Shown piece after piece: positions 20,548-28,480 of a stretch of DNA of 64,000 bases. The position numbers were made by a program, and so were the translations under genes. Under the pieces are notes generated by a model. It worked only from the letters and a program-made list of their open reading frames with translations, was not told the origin of the DNA and did no database searches. Position 1 is the first letter of the stretch. Each line of letters opens with the position of its first letter. Source of the DNA: Nocardia carnea NBRC 14403 (lineage in GTDB: Bacteria > Actinomycetota > Actinomycetes > Mycobacteriales > Mycobacteriaceae); contig NZ_BAFV01000027.1 in the NCBI RefSeq assembly GCF_000308515.1, forward strand, positions 62,001 through 126,000, written 5' to 3'.

Positions 20548-23500
20548 AATACGCCTTCAATCGATCGGCCATCACCTGATCACCGAGGGTGAATTTCTTC
20601 AGCATAGAGGTGCCTCCGAAGGTCCAGGCCGTAAAAGCCTCGGCGAACGCCTCCCTGGGGTGGTCGTAGTAACTGTTCCAATCGCGTTTCGGGCCCAGAT
20701 CACGCTTCATCGCGTCGTGGATCTCGCGCCACTGTGGTGCATCGCTCAACCAGCGCCCACCCGTCCCGTACGCGGCGTCGGTGGCATGCCCGAACTCGTG
20801 CCAGACCACGTTCTCGCTACCGCCGCGGCCACCGGAGTTGATGACGATCCGGCGTGGCCCCGGCAGGTAGACGCCCCGGACCGTATTCCAGCTGGTACCC
20901 GGTTTGCGCCCGTAGGGTGTCGAGCCCTGGAGGCTGCTCGTTCCGGGGAGGTCCAGCATCTGCCGGTTACCGATCACTATCCCCCCGCCGGGGATCGCGT
21001 TCATATGTTCACTCACCCGCTGATAGATCCGGAAAGGGATGCGGGAGAGTTCTTCGACCATCTTGCGGGTCTGCGGCGTTGCATCGGTGATATCGACAAA
21101 AGGCCCGCCCTCTGCGGGGAGGAACGACGCGGTGAATTCGTAGGCGTTGCCCAGGTTCACCTGATCGCCCGGATTCAGGGAAACTTTAACGCCGTGCGGA
21201 ATGATTTCACCGTTGACCCGGGTGCCGTTCGACGACCCGTCGTCCCGGATCCAGACACGTCCCGAAGGATGCGCGCCCAGACTGGCGTGCTGTCTGGACA
21301 GGAGTTCGCGACGGGGCAGATCGGTGGGCAGTTCGGAATTGTTGCGGCCGAGGATCAGCGGATCGCCCCCTCGGGGCAGATCGAACGAAAGATCCCCGTG
21401 GGTGCTGTTGAGCTTCACCGGTAGCGTTTTCGGCAGGACGGGATTGCCGCTGTCGGTGAATCGCGCGCTGCCCGGCCAATCGCCGAACCGGACGGTGTCA
21501 CCAGGCCGCAGTGTCACCGCTGGGGCATCGGGATCGATCCGGGTGCCGTTGACCCAGGTCCCGCGTTCGGAATGCTCGTCGCGGAGTTTGAGGGCGCCGT
21601 ACTCGTCACGGAAGAGTGTGGCATGACGCGGAGAAACGGAATCGTTTCCGGCGAGTTGGCGGGCCATCGGAGAGCCAGGGTCCCGGCCGATCGGTATTTC
21701 CTCGCCGCGGCGCAGCGTCAACGGCGGCGCCTGCTCGTCGTCGGACAGGCGCACCGACAGTGGCGGCTCGTCGCCGATCTGCATCCGGGCCGGATGCCCG
21801 CCGATCTTCACCGTGTCGGACGGCTGGAGATAACGCTTCTCCCCGGGGTCGAGCGCCCTGCCGTTGACCTCCACCGGTGGTGGGAGATCCGGTTGTGGAT
21901 CCCGGACCCACACGCGGCCGTCTGCATCCCTACCCAGGTAGACATCGCGCATGCCCGTCCTGAAGACCTGCGCATGACCCGAAGGGACATTGCGGTCCGA
22001 GTCGTAGTAGCGCATGGAGAACGGAACCTCTTGCCCGGGGTGCAGCCGGATCGGTGGTATTCGGAGCTCCGCAGGGAAATGAAATGCCGCCGGTGGATGG
22101 TCGGTGTCCGGTCCGCCCAGGCGCGCGGTACTCACGAATTCGGGTCCGAGCCCGATCCGGTCCCCCTCGTTGATTGTGACGCGTTGTCCGGCATCTATCC
22201 GGTCACCGTTGACCCACACTCCATTGGAGCCGGGATGATCGCGAATCCACAGGCGGCCGTCGTGATCCAGTCCGAGCGTGGCGTGTTTGTTCCCGATGCC
22301 CTCGGCCTGGCGCAGTTGTGCTGCGAGTGGCGACTCGGGGGTGGTGCCCAGCACGATCGGCCTGCCGGGTTCGAGGTGGATCGGCGTCGCATCGGGACCT
22401 CCGAGGCGCAGCTGCACCGGAGCCGCGACCCGGACCGCGTCTGCGGGAAGGAATTGCGCGTCCCCGCCGGCCAATCCGAAACGCACAGTATCGCCGGGAC
22501 GGAGTATTCGCTGTTCACCGTCTGCGAGCCGGACCTCGTTCACCCAAGTTCCGTTGGTGGACCCGTCGTCCTGCAGCCAGACCCGGCCGTGCTCGTCCAT
22601 CCCGATCCGGGCATGGTCACGGGACATGGTGAGTCTGTTGACACTGTTGGCATTCAAGAGATCGCGGCCGAAGCCGACACTGCTGTCCCGGTGTACGCGC
22701 AGTGGTGGTGCGTCGTTTCCGAACAACCGGACCTCCGCGACCTGCCGCCTGAAATCGAGGCCCAGTTCGAACCCGCGGCTGAGCATGAGTTGCTGGCCGT
22801 CGTAGACGCGGACCCATTCACCGCCGACCATCTGCTTACCGTCGATGAAGGTGCCGTTCATCGAATTGTCGTCGCGTAGGAAGACATGGCCCGCTTCGTC
22901 GACCCGGATCGTGGCGTGCTGACGCGATACGTAGTCGTTCGCGACACCGTGCAGCAAGGCGCCCTTGTTACTGCCCAGGACGTATTCGTTGCCCGGGGTG
23001 AGTCGCAACGGGATCTCCGCGCCTCCTGGCGGGGTGAACACGACGTCCACATGTCCGCTCTCGGGGTGCCGGAAGAATCCGGTCTGCCCGGCGGCCGGCG
23101 GAGCCGGTGCGGGGTCGTGTCGCGGATCGTCGGGAGGGTCGATACGAGGAAGTGGCCGGGTCGGTGGCCCGTCGGCTTCCTCGCGCGAGAGCGGTCCGGC
23201 GTCGGGCGGTAGATCTTTCGGTGCGGCACCGGCATCCACGGTCTTCGGTTGACCGGCCGATTCCTGTTGCCCAGGAAGCGCCGGCGGCCGTTCGGTCTCG
23301 CCATTGTGGGCCGTGACTCGGCGTTGTGGTGAGCCCGGCGGGCCGTCTTGCGTCGGCCGTGCGGCCGAGCCGGTGTCGCCGGTACGTCCCTCCACGCCCG
23401 GACGGGTTGCGGTCGCCGGCGGCCGCGCGGGCTGCGCTTCACCGGCGATATGGGACTGCGGTACAACGATATCGGGGCCGCGGCTCGGCCCGGGGGGAGC

Positions 23501-25174
23501 GTGGTGAGCCATCTGGTCCAGCCGGGTCAGTGCCGAATCGTGCCAGTCACTTCGGCCCAAGGCGGAGAACGCCGGGCTCAGTTCCTCGACACGCTGCCGG
23601 ATCTCGCCGAGTTCGGCACGGGTGACGGTGTGCTCTTTCCACTGGTGGGTGCCATCCGCCGAGCCGTATTCGAGGAACTGTTTCGCGAACGCGCCGATAT
23701 GCACCTCCGGTGTGAAGGCGAGACTGTTGCCGATAGCCCAGACCTCTGCGTCCGGTGTGATCATCCAGTTCTCGGCGCCACGGTCGGGCACGCCGACCAG
23801 CGCATCCAGAACACCGAGACGTGTCCCGGAAGGAGTGCCGTGGAAGCGTGTCTCCGCTGACCAATCCTTCGGATAGGCTTCCTGCGCGTTCTTCCCCGGA
23901 ACCACCTCCATGTAGACATGGCGGCCGTCGAGGTGCACCGCCGGCACCCGCGCGCCGACTGCGTCGCCCATCAAGGAGGTCAGGAATTCGGCCTGTGCGT
24001 GCCGCGGGTCGGACACAACCTTGTGCACCACCTGGCTGCCGTCCGGAAAGGTCAGCAACTCGACGGTTCTGGCCGAGTTCCCTTGTGTGCTGTGCCGGGC
24101 CATCGGTTCGGTCCGGGGCGGTTCGCCGGCGAGTAATCCCTCCACGCGCCTGCCGAATTCCAGTTGCCGGCGCGCAATCGGAGGCAGGTCCAGGCCGCCC
24201 CGGGCGCCGGCGACCCCGGCTCGATGGACTCGTAGCGCATTCCCGGCCGCCCCCACGAATCCGCCGCCGAATCCGACGACGGCCGACTCACGCACCATGT
24301 CGAACATATCGCCGAGACTGTGGATGTCCTTGTGGTGGATGATGAGTGACGGTATGGCTCCGGCGACACCACCGGCCACCCCGCCGACACCACCGATGAG
24401 CACGGTCCCGCCGAGATGCGCGCCGAAACGGCCGATATCGGACGTTGCCCGGCGTCCGAACATTCCGAGTACCCGCGGAGCGATCCGGCGCCCGGCCTCC
24501 GCGCCGACCACACCGCCGACCACACCACCCGCGACCATTTCCCCGAACGAACCGAGATCGAATCCGTCGCGCGCTCCGCTCTGGATATCCCACAACTGCG
24601 CGCCGACGCTGATCGCCGCACCGGTCAGGCCACCGATCGCCGCGGCGTGGACCGCCGTGTGTAGCGCGGCCCGCCGCGCGGCCCCGGCCGCGGCCTGGGT
24701 GGCGACATGTGTGGTCAGCCGGCCGACCGCCAGACGCATGGCCTGTTCGGCGGCCAGGCGGTCGGCCATGGCTTTGAACCCGCCACCGTAGAAGAAGAGC
24801 ATCGCGTCGTAGGCAAGTTGTACGCCCAGGACTATCCCCGTGACCACGAGCAGATGCTGGGTCTGCTCGGTGACATCGGCGACCTCATGGCACTGCCCAC
24901 CCATATCCGCGCATACCGTGGCCTGACTGCGCATGGCTGCCACGACCGTGCGATTGCGCTGGGCCAGATCCGTCCGGGTGGCGCCGGAGACCGACTCCTC
25001 GGCTTCCTTCGCCCGGGACTCGTAGCCGTCGGCCGCCGTGTTCAGGCCGTTTCCGGTGCGGATGTAGCAGTCGCCGCGGGCGCGCATGCACTCGACATCG
25101 GTTTCGGGCCAGTGGCCGATGACGAGATCGCGGACGGCAGCCGGCACCTCGGCCAGGAGAGCGCTGGCTTCCAT
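20528..25174 (-). CDS. Giant toxin-like protein: WXG100/CpnT-like N-domain, kinase-like domain, six FHA-like modules, lethal-factor-type metallopeptidase
   Basis: A 1548-residue multidomain protein. Order: WXG100_2/CpnT-like helical domain about 1-105 (VRDLVIGHWPETDVECMRAR), hydrophobic segment about 107-130, Gly/Ala-rich membrane-like region 150-320, kinase-like domain about 365-540 (VPDRGAENWMI at 462-472), Pro-rich linker 555-700, six FHA-like modules between 705 and 1350 (SRQHATI, SRDHARI, NKHATL, a degenerate one near 1080, SPRHATL, SRQHASL), then a zinc metallopeptidase 1360-1548 with HEFGH at 1459-1463 and downstream EAFAEAF at 1508-1514 supplying the third ligand. The last resembles anthrax lethal factor-like toxin domains. 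The ATG at 25174 has GGGAGG upstream; the longer frame has no family resemblance. Type VII export, pThr-controlled FHA docking and peptidase toxicity are inferred. Confidence 0.85.
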   Translation of the reverse strand: MEASALLAEVPAAVRDLVIGHWPETDVECMRARGDCYIRTGNGLNTAADGYESRAKEAEESVSGATRTDLAQRNRTVVAAMRSQATVCADMGGQCHEVADVTEQTQHLLVVTGIVLGVQLAYDAMLFFYGGGFKAMADRLAAEQAMRLAVGRLTTHVATQAAAGAARRAALHTAVHAAAIGGLTGAAISVGAQLWDIQSGARDGFDLGSFGEMVAGGVVGGVVGAEAGRRIAPRVLGMFGRRATSDIGRFGAHLGGTVLIGGVGGVAGGVAGAIPSLIIHHKDIHSLGDMFDMVRESAVVGFGGGFVGAAGNALRVHRAGVAGARGGLDLPPIARRQLEFGRRVEGLLAGEPPRTEPMARHSTQGNSARTVELLTFPDGSQVVHKVVSDPRHAQAEFLTSLMGDAVGARVPAVHLDGRHVYMEVVPGKNAQEAYPKDWSAETRFHGTPSGTRLGVLDALVGVPDRGAENWMITPDAEVWAIGNSLAFTPEVHIGAFAKQFLEYGSADGTHQWKEHTVTRAELGEIRQRVEELSPAFSALGRSDWHDSALTRLDQMAHHAPPGPSRGPDIVVPQSHIAGEAQPARPPATATRPGVEGRTGDTGSAARPTQDGPPGSPQRRVTAHNGETERPPALPGQQESAGQPKTVDAGAAPKDLPPDAGPLSREEADGPPTRPLPRIDPPDDPRHDPAPAPPAAGQTGFFRHPESGHVDVVFTPPGGAEIPLRLTPGNEYVLGSNKGALLHGVANDYVSRQHATIRVDEAGHVFLRDDNSMNGTFIDGKQMVGGEWVRVYDGQQLMLSRGFELGLDFRRQVAEVRLFGNDAPPLRVHRDSSVGFGRDLLNANSVNRLTMSRDHARIGMDEHGRVWLQDDGSTNGTWVNEVRLADGEQRILRPGDTVRFGLAGGDAQFLPADAVRVAAPVQLRLGGPDATPIHLEPGRPIVLGTTPESPLAAQLRQAEGIGNKHATLGLDHDGRLWIRDHPGSNGVWVNGDRIDAGQRVTINEGDRIGLGPEFVSTARLGGPDTDHPPAAFHFPAELRIPPIRLHPGQEVPFSMRYYDSDRNVPSGHAQVFRTGMRDVYLGRDADGRVWVRDPQPDLPPPVEVNGRALDPGEKRYLQPSDTVKIGGHPARMQIGDEPPLSVRLSDDEQAPPLTLRRGEEIPIGRDPGSPMARQLAGNDSVSPRHATLFRDEYGALKLRDEHSERGTWVNGTRIDPDAPAVTLRPGDTVRFGDWPGSARFTDSGNPVLPKTLPVKLNSTHGDLSFDLPRGGDPLILGRNNSELPTDLPRRELLSRQHASLGAHPSGRVWIRDDGSSNGTRVNGEIIPHGVKVSLNPGDQVNLGNAYEFTASFLPAEGGPFVDITDATPQTRKMVEELSRIPFRIYQRVSEHMNAIPGGGIVIGNRQMLDLPGTSSLQGSTPYGRKPGTSWNTVRGVYLPGPRRIVINSGGRGGSENVVWHEFGHATDAAYGTGGRWLSDAPQWREIHDAMKRDLGPKRDWNSYYDHPREAFAEAFTAWTFGGTSMLKKFTLGDQVMADRLKAYFDRVFR

Positions 25175-25359
25175 CCCGGCACGCCTCCCGGAACTTTCTG
25201 TCCTGCCGGTCGAGTCCCTCGCGTCGAACCGGTCCGGTTCCCGATATTCCCACAGTCGGAGGTCGTTTTCCTGCTCTCCCTCATCGATCGGCCTCCCATC
25301 ACGGGGAATATGGCACCGTGGGAGCCGGATTCGTGCGCCGGCCAGGAGTGAGCCACGAG

Positions 25360-27024
25360 ATGAGCGAGCAATTTCGAGCGGATACCGACCGTTTGCGCTC
25401 GACCGCGCCCGCGTTCGAACAGCTGGGGGCCGAAGTAGAGGCGCTCGTACAGCAGCTGCGGGATATCGTGACATCCGATATCGCTCCGTGGGGCGCCGAC
25501 GATACCGGCCGCGCGTTCGCCGAGAGCTTTGAACCGGAAGAGAAACAGACGCTTTCGGAACTCGACGGCCTCACCGAGGTTATCCGGCAGACCGGCCCGG
25601 ATCTGCGACAGGTCGCCGCGAACTTCGAGCAACAAGACCAGCTCGGCCGCCGGGTGGTGGAAAACGCTGAGCCGGTCCTCGCCGAGCGAGCGGCGGTTCC
25701 GGTCGGCGCCGATCCCGTGGTGCCCGGGCACGATTCCGGTCTGCTGCCGCCGGCCGACTCCGGTGGTGCGCCGGTGTATCCGGCACGAAACGGCCCGGTC
25801 CCTGTGGGCCCGGCCGGGGAGGTCTCGGACCCCGCTGCCGCGACCACCGCAACGCCGGGCGTCACACCCTCCGGAGCAGGAGCGGCACCGCAGGACGGAC
25901 AGCAACGTCCGTCGCAGCAATCGCGGCAACCGGAAGCGGATTCAGCAGCGGATTCACCGGAGCACGGTCGATCGGCCACTGATCATCCGCTCACCTCCGC
26001 CGGGCTACCGGCGGCACTCCCGGCGCCTGGTTCGCCGGGCGGGCCGGTATCCGCTTCCTCCAACCCGGCTCCCTCGCCTGCAGCCCGGGATATGCCCGGA
26101 CACGCGGACAGGGCCGCCGCATCCGCGGGTTCCCCGGCCACTCCGTGGTCGCGTCCGGCAGCGGGGGCGGGAGCCCCCCGCGTCACCGCGCCCGGAACGG
26201 GGTCCGCCGAGGCCCCGCCGCCTCGGATGCCGGCACAACCTCCGCGGCGGCCCAACGACAAGCCCGAAGAACCGGAACGGCCCGTCGACGCGGTGAACGA
26301 GACACTCGCCGCGCGCCTGACCCGGGAACTCGCCGAACAATACGGGGTACGGGCGTTCGGTTTCGATACCCCGGCTCTCGGTCGCGGCGTGCTGCTGGAA
26401 CTGGCGGCGGCAGTGCACGATGTCCTGCCGCGGCATCCGGCGATCGCCCTGCGCGCCATCGGTATCGACGAGATCGATGGGGGTTGTGTGACCCGCCTCG
26501 ACAGGGAACCGATCGCCGACGAATCCGATTCCGCTGCCCGGCCGGATCCGGACACCGGCCAGGAACGGTTCGGCGTCCGAATCACACTGGCGACCGCGGT
26601 CGCCGTGGAACCGGACCAGCTGCAACACGCCGTACGGGCCGATGAGGACGCGGGGTTGCTCGCTCCCGGATGTGCGCAACGGCCGGTCTACTCGTCGATT
26701 GTGCGGGAATTGGGCCGCGCACTCGACGCTGCCGGAGGTTTCCGTGCTCGTCCCGCAAGCCGGCGCGCTCTGCTCGCCGCCTACTTGCCGCTGGCGAGCC
26801 CGCAGGCCACGAGCACACTGGGGCGTACCGTCACCGGATTCGTGCAGTGGCGTGCCGAGCTCTCCGGCGGCTTTCGCGATGGCCGATTCGAACCGGCGGC
26901 GGCTTTGGCCGAGGCGTTCACCGAGGTGGTGCTCGACGCGGGCCGCGCCTCACCGCCTGCCCGGGTGCTACACCGGCTCCTCGTCGAGTCGGCCGGCGCC
27001 GGGCGGGCACGCGGAAACGGGTAG
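25360..27024 (+). CDS. WXG100-type protein with a degenerate (RELGR) metallopeptidase-like C-domain
   Basis: A 554-residue protein divergent from the giant toxin gene. The N-terminal WXG100-like helical pair is about 1-105, with the signature PWGADDTGRAF at 43-53. A long Pro/Ala/Ser-rich disordered linker spans about 110-305. The C-domain, about 312-545, follows the layout of actinobacterial lethal-factor-like peptidases (LTRELAEQYGVRAFGFDTP, then LRAIGIDEI, RELGRALDAAGGFRAR, and ALAEAFTEVVL). The expected HELGH zinc motif reads RELGR (449-453), so both His ligands are Arg, while the downstream Glu in AEAF (518) is kept. It is probably an inactive relative of the neighbouring peptidase. The ATG at 25360 follows AGGAG at some distance; a GTG at 25351 is possible. 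Confidence 0.78.
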   Translation: MSEQFRADTDRLRSTAPAFEQLGAEVEALVQQLRDIVTSDIAPWGADDTGRAFAESFEPEEKQTLSELDGLTEVIRQTGPDLRQVAANFEQQDQLGRRVVENAEPVLAERAAVPVGADPVVPGHDSGLLPPADSGGAPVYPARNGPVPVGPAGEVSDPAAATTATPGVTPSGAGAAPQDGQQRPSQQSRQPEADSAADSPEHGRSATDHPLTSAGLPAALPAPGSPGGPVSASSNPAPSPAARDMPGHADRAAASAGSPATPWSRPAAGAGAPRVTAPGTGSAEAPPPRMPAQPPRRPNDKPEEPERPVDAVNETLAARLTRELAEQYGVRAFGFDTPALGRGVLLELAAAVHDVLPRHPAIALRAIGIDEIDGGCVTRLDREPIADESDSAARPDPDTGQERFGVRITLATAVAVEPDQLQHAVRADEDAGLLAPGCAQRPVYSSIVRELGRALDAAGGFRARPASRRALLAAYLPLASPQATSTLGRTVTGFVQWRAELSGGFRDGRFEPAAALAEAFTEVVLDAGRASPPARVLHRLLVESAGAGRARGNG

Positions 27025-27035
27025 CCGGCCGGGTG

Positions 27036-27054
27036 CCCCGCGAGCTCAGCGGGG
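27036..27054. terminator. Hairpin between convergent WXG100 gene and mscL
   Basis: 6-bp GC arms CCCCGC/GCGGGG around GAGCTCA, placed 12 bases after the upstream stop codon. It is a weak bidirectional terminator candidate. Confidence 0.4.
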
Positions 27055-27128
27055 AGCGGGGCTGCCGGCACACGCCACGGCCCTCATCGGTGACCGGTGC
27101 GATACGGGCTGGTGTTCGGCCGCAGATG

Positions 27129-27596
27129 TCACGCAGACGGCGAGTGCGCCCGCACCGAATCCTTCTCGGCCCCGTTGCTCGCGGAGTTGACCTGCGTCAC
27201 GGCGGCGCGCTCGGCCAGCAGATCGCGGATCTCGATCAACAGCTCGGTATCGGTCGGGACCGGCTTGTCCGTATCGGCGCCCTTTCGGGCCAGATACCGC
27301 TTCTGCACGGTTTTCATCGGGAGGATCAATGCGAAGTACAGCACCGCCGCGACCATGATGAAATTGATGGCGGCGCTGATGATCGGGCCGAGGGCGATGA
27401 ACGTCGCGGGTTTACCGGCGACCAGGGTGACGCCGAAACCGAGCTGGCTGCTGCCGCCCAGAACAGCGAGCAGGGGCTCCAGCACACCTTTGGTCACCGA
27501 GGTGACGATGGCGGTGAACGCGGTACCCATCACCACCGCCACGGCGAGGTCGATGACGTTGCCGCGCATCAGAAACTCTTTGAAACCCTTGAACAT
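27129..27596 (-). CDS. mscL: Large-conductance mechanosensitive channel
   Basis: Homopentameric osmotic safety valve in the cytoplasmic membrane, 155 residues. It has the amphipathic N-helix and TM1 FKEFLMRGNVIDLAVAVVMG, a periplasmic loop, TM2 ALGPIISAAINFIMVAAVLYFALIL, and a C-terminal helix (PTDTELLIEIRDLLAERA). Length and pattern match actinobacterial MscL. ATG 27596 opens the family-standard MFKGFKEF; the longer frame upstream is not coding. Confidence 0.97.
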   Translation of the reverse strand: MFKGFKEFLMRGNVIDLAVAVVMGTAFTAIVTSVTKGVLEPLLAVLGGSSQLGFGVTLVAGKPATFIALGPIISAAINFIMVAAVLYFALILPMKTVQKRYLARKGADTDKPVPTDTELLIEIRDLLAERAAVTQVNSASNGAEKDSVRAHSPSA

Positions 27597-27891
27597 CCAC
27601 CCAACTCCGTATCGAAACGCTGCTTTACACCGCCGGGCGGGGTTCCCGACCGGCGGGTCGATCGTGGTGTCCTTCCGAGACCCGGCACCACACGGCAGGT
27701 GATAGTGGCAGTCCAGCAGACGGCGCGCAAACCGGCCACGAGGTGGGCGGACAGTCCGGCCCACGGTCGACGGGTACTCGGCGCCTGGCCGGCTCGGCGC
27801 GCAACCGGCAGTCCGGCGAATCGTCCGCGACCGGCGCGGACCCCGGGTAGCCGCTAGGGTCGGAAATATCGCTACCTACCAGGAGGATTTC

Positions 27892-28245
27892 GTGGCAACG
27901 ACACCGATGGGCCGGGCCGTTCGGGGATTCAACCGCGGAATAGTGGCCCTGCTGGGCGCCCCGGTTCTGGGACCGCTGCTGGGCAAGGTGTTCGCCGAGG
28001 TCGAATACGTGGGCCGGCGGTCGGGCCGGGTTTTCCGTACTCCGGTCAACTTCGTGAAGGAAGGTGACGAATACGTCATCCGCGTCGCCCTGCCCGACAA
28101 GAAAACGTGGTGGCGGAACTTTCTCGGCGAGGGCAGCCCGATCCTGCTGCATTTCCGGGACGGGCAGCTGCGCGGGCATGCCACGGCCCGGCGCGACGAG
28201 AAGGGCCGGGTGACCGTGCGGGTCCGGCCGGACACCACCGCCTGA
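27892..28245 (+). CDS. Deazaflavin (F420)-dependent nitroreductase/quinone reductase-like protein
   Basis: Probably a Ddn-like split beta-barrel protein that uses F420H2 to reduce quinones or nitro compounds. It is 117 residues, a little shorter than Ddn. Typical are an N-terminal amphipathic helix (FNRGIVALLGAPVLGPLLGKVF), then EYVGRRSGRVFRTPVNFVKEGDEYVI, PDKKTWWRNFLGEGSPILLHFRDG, and the C-terminal strand GRVTVRVRP. GTG 27892 follows GGAGG with 6 bases. The cofactor is inferred from the family. It stands alone on its strand. Confidence 0.75.
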   Translation: MATTPMGRAVRGFNRGIVALLGAPVLGPLLGKVFAEVEYVGRRSGRVFRTPVNFVKEGDEYVIRVALPDKKTWWRNFLGEGSPILLHFRDGQLRGHATARRDEKGRVTVRVRPDTTA

Positions 28246-28307
28246 CCGGTAACCGGCGGCGGAAAAGGCGGTGCGCCGTGAGCAGGATTGCAGGTAACCT
28301 GCCGGGC

Positions 28308-28364
28308 ATGTCGAGTCCCGAAGCATCCAGGGCAGGGCTGCCGGTCACCCCCGTCAGCCCCTGA
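28308..28364 (+). CDS. Candidate 18-residue leader peptide of the Cmx-type exporter
   Basis: A short frame ATG 28308 to TGA 28362-28364 encodes an 18-residue Pro/Ser-rich peptide (starts MSSPEASRAG, ends TPVSP). It lies 117 bases upstream of the exporter and just before the stem-loop at 28379-28405. Leader-peptide attenuation by ribosome stalling is known for several chloramphenicol exporters, which makes this worth recording. The evidence is position plus structure only, and the ribosome site is weak. Confidence 0.35.
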   Translation: MSSPEASRAGLPVTPVSP

Positions 28365-28378
28365 TCCTTCGTTCCGCA

Positions 28379-28405
28379 GCGGTGCCGTCCTCACGGCGGC
28401 ACCGC
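28379..28405 (+). promoter_or_regulatory. Stem-loop in the exporter leader
   Basis: Perfect 9-bp arms GCGGTGCCG/CGGCACCGC with a 9-base loop; an alternative inner pairing GCCGT/ACGGC overlaps it. It lies between the candidate leader peptide and the exporter's ribosome site, and mutually exclusive folds would suit an attenuator. Confidence 0.45.
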
Positions 28406-28480
28406 CCCACAGTCGGCCTCCGGGTAGCTGACCGGGGTGGCGAGACGTGAACTCTTGTCTCTCCCACCTCGGAGTTTTCG

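Noticed and set aside
20483..24342. Several plus-strand frames opposite the giant toxin gene
   Set aside because: They mirror the coding strand and show no family motifs.
25175..25474. 100-residue N-terminal extension of the giant toxin
   Set aside because: Arg/Pro-rich, overlaps the divergent gene start, and the WXG100-like domain begins right at the internal ATG with GGGAGG.
18491..27024. A complete ESX/type VII secretion locus
   Set aside because: Only substrate-like proteins with WXG100-type N-domains are present; no EccC, EccB, EccD or small EsxAB pair lies in the window.
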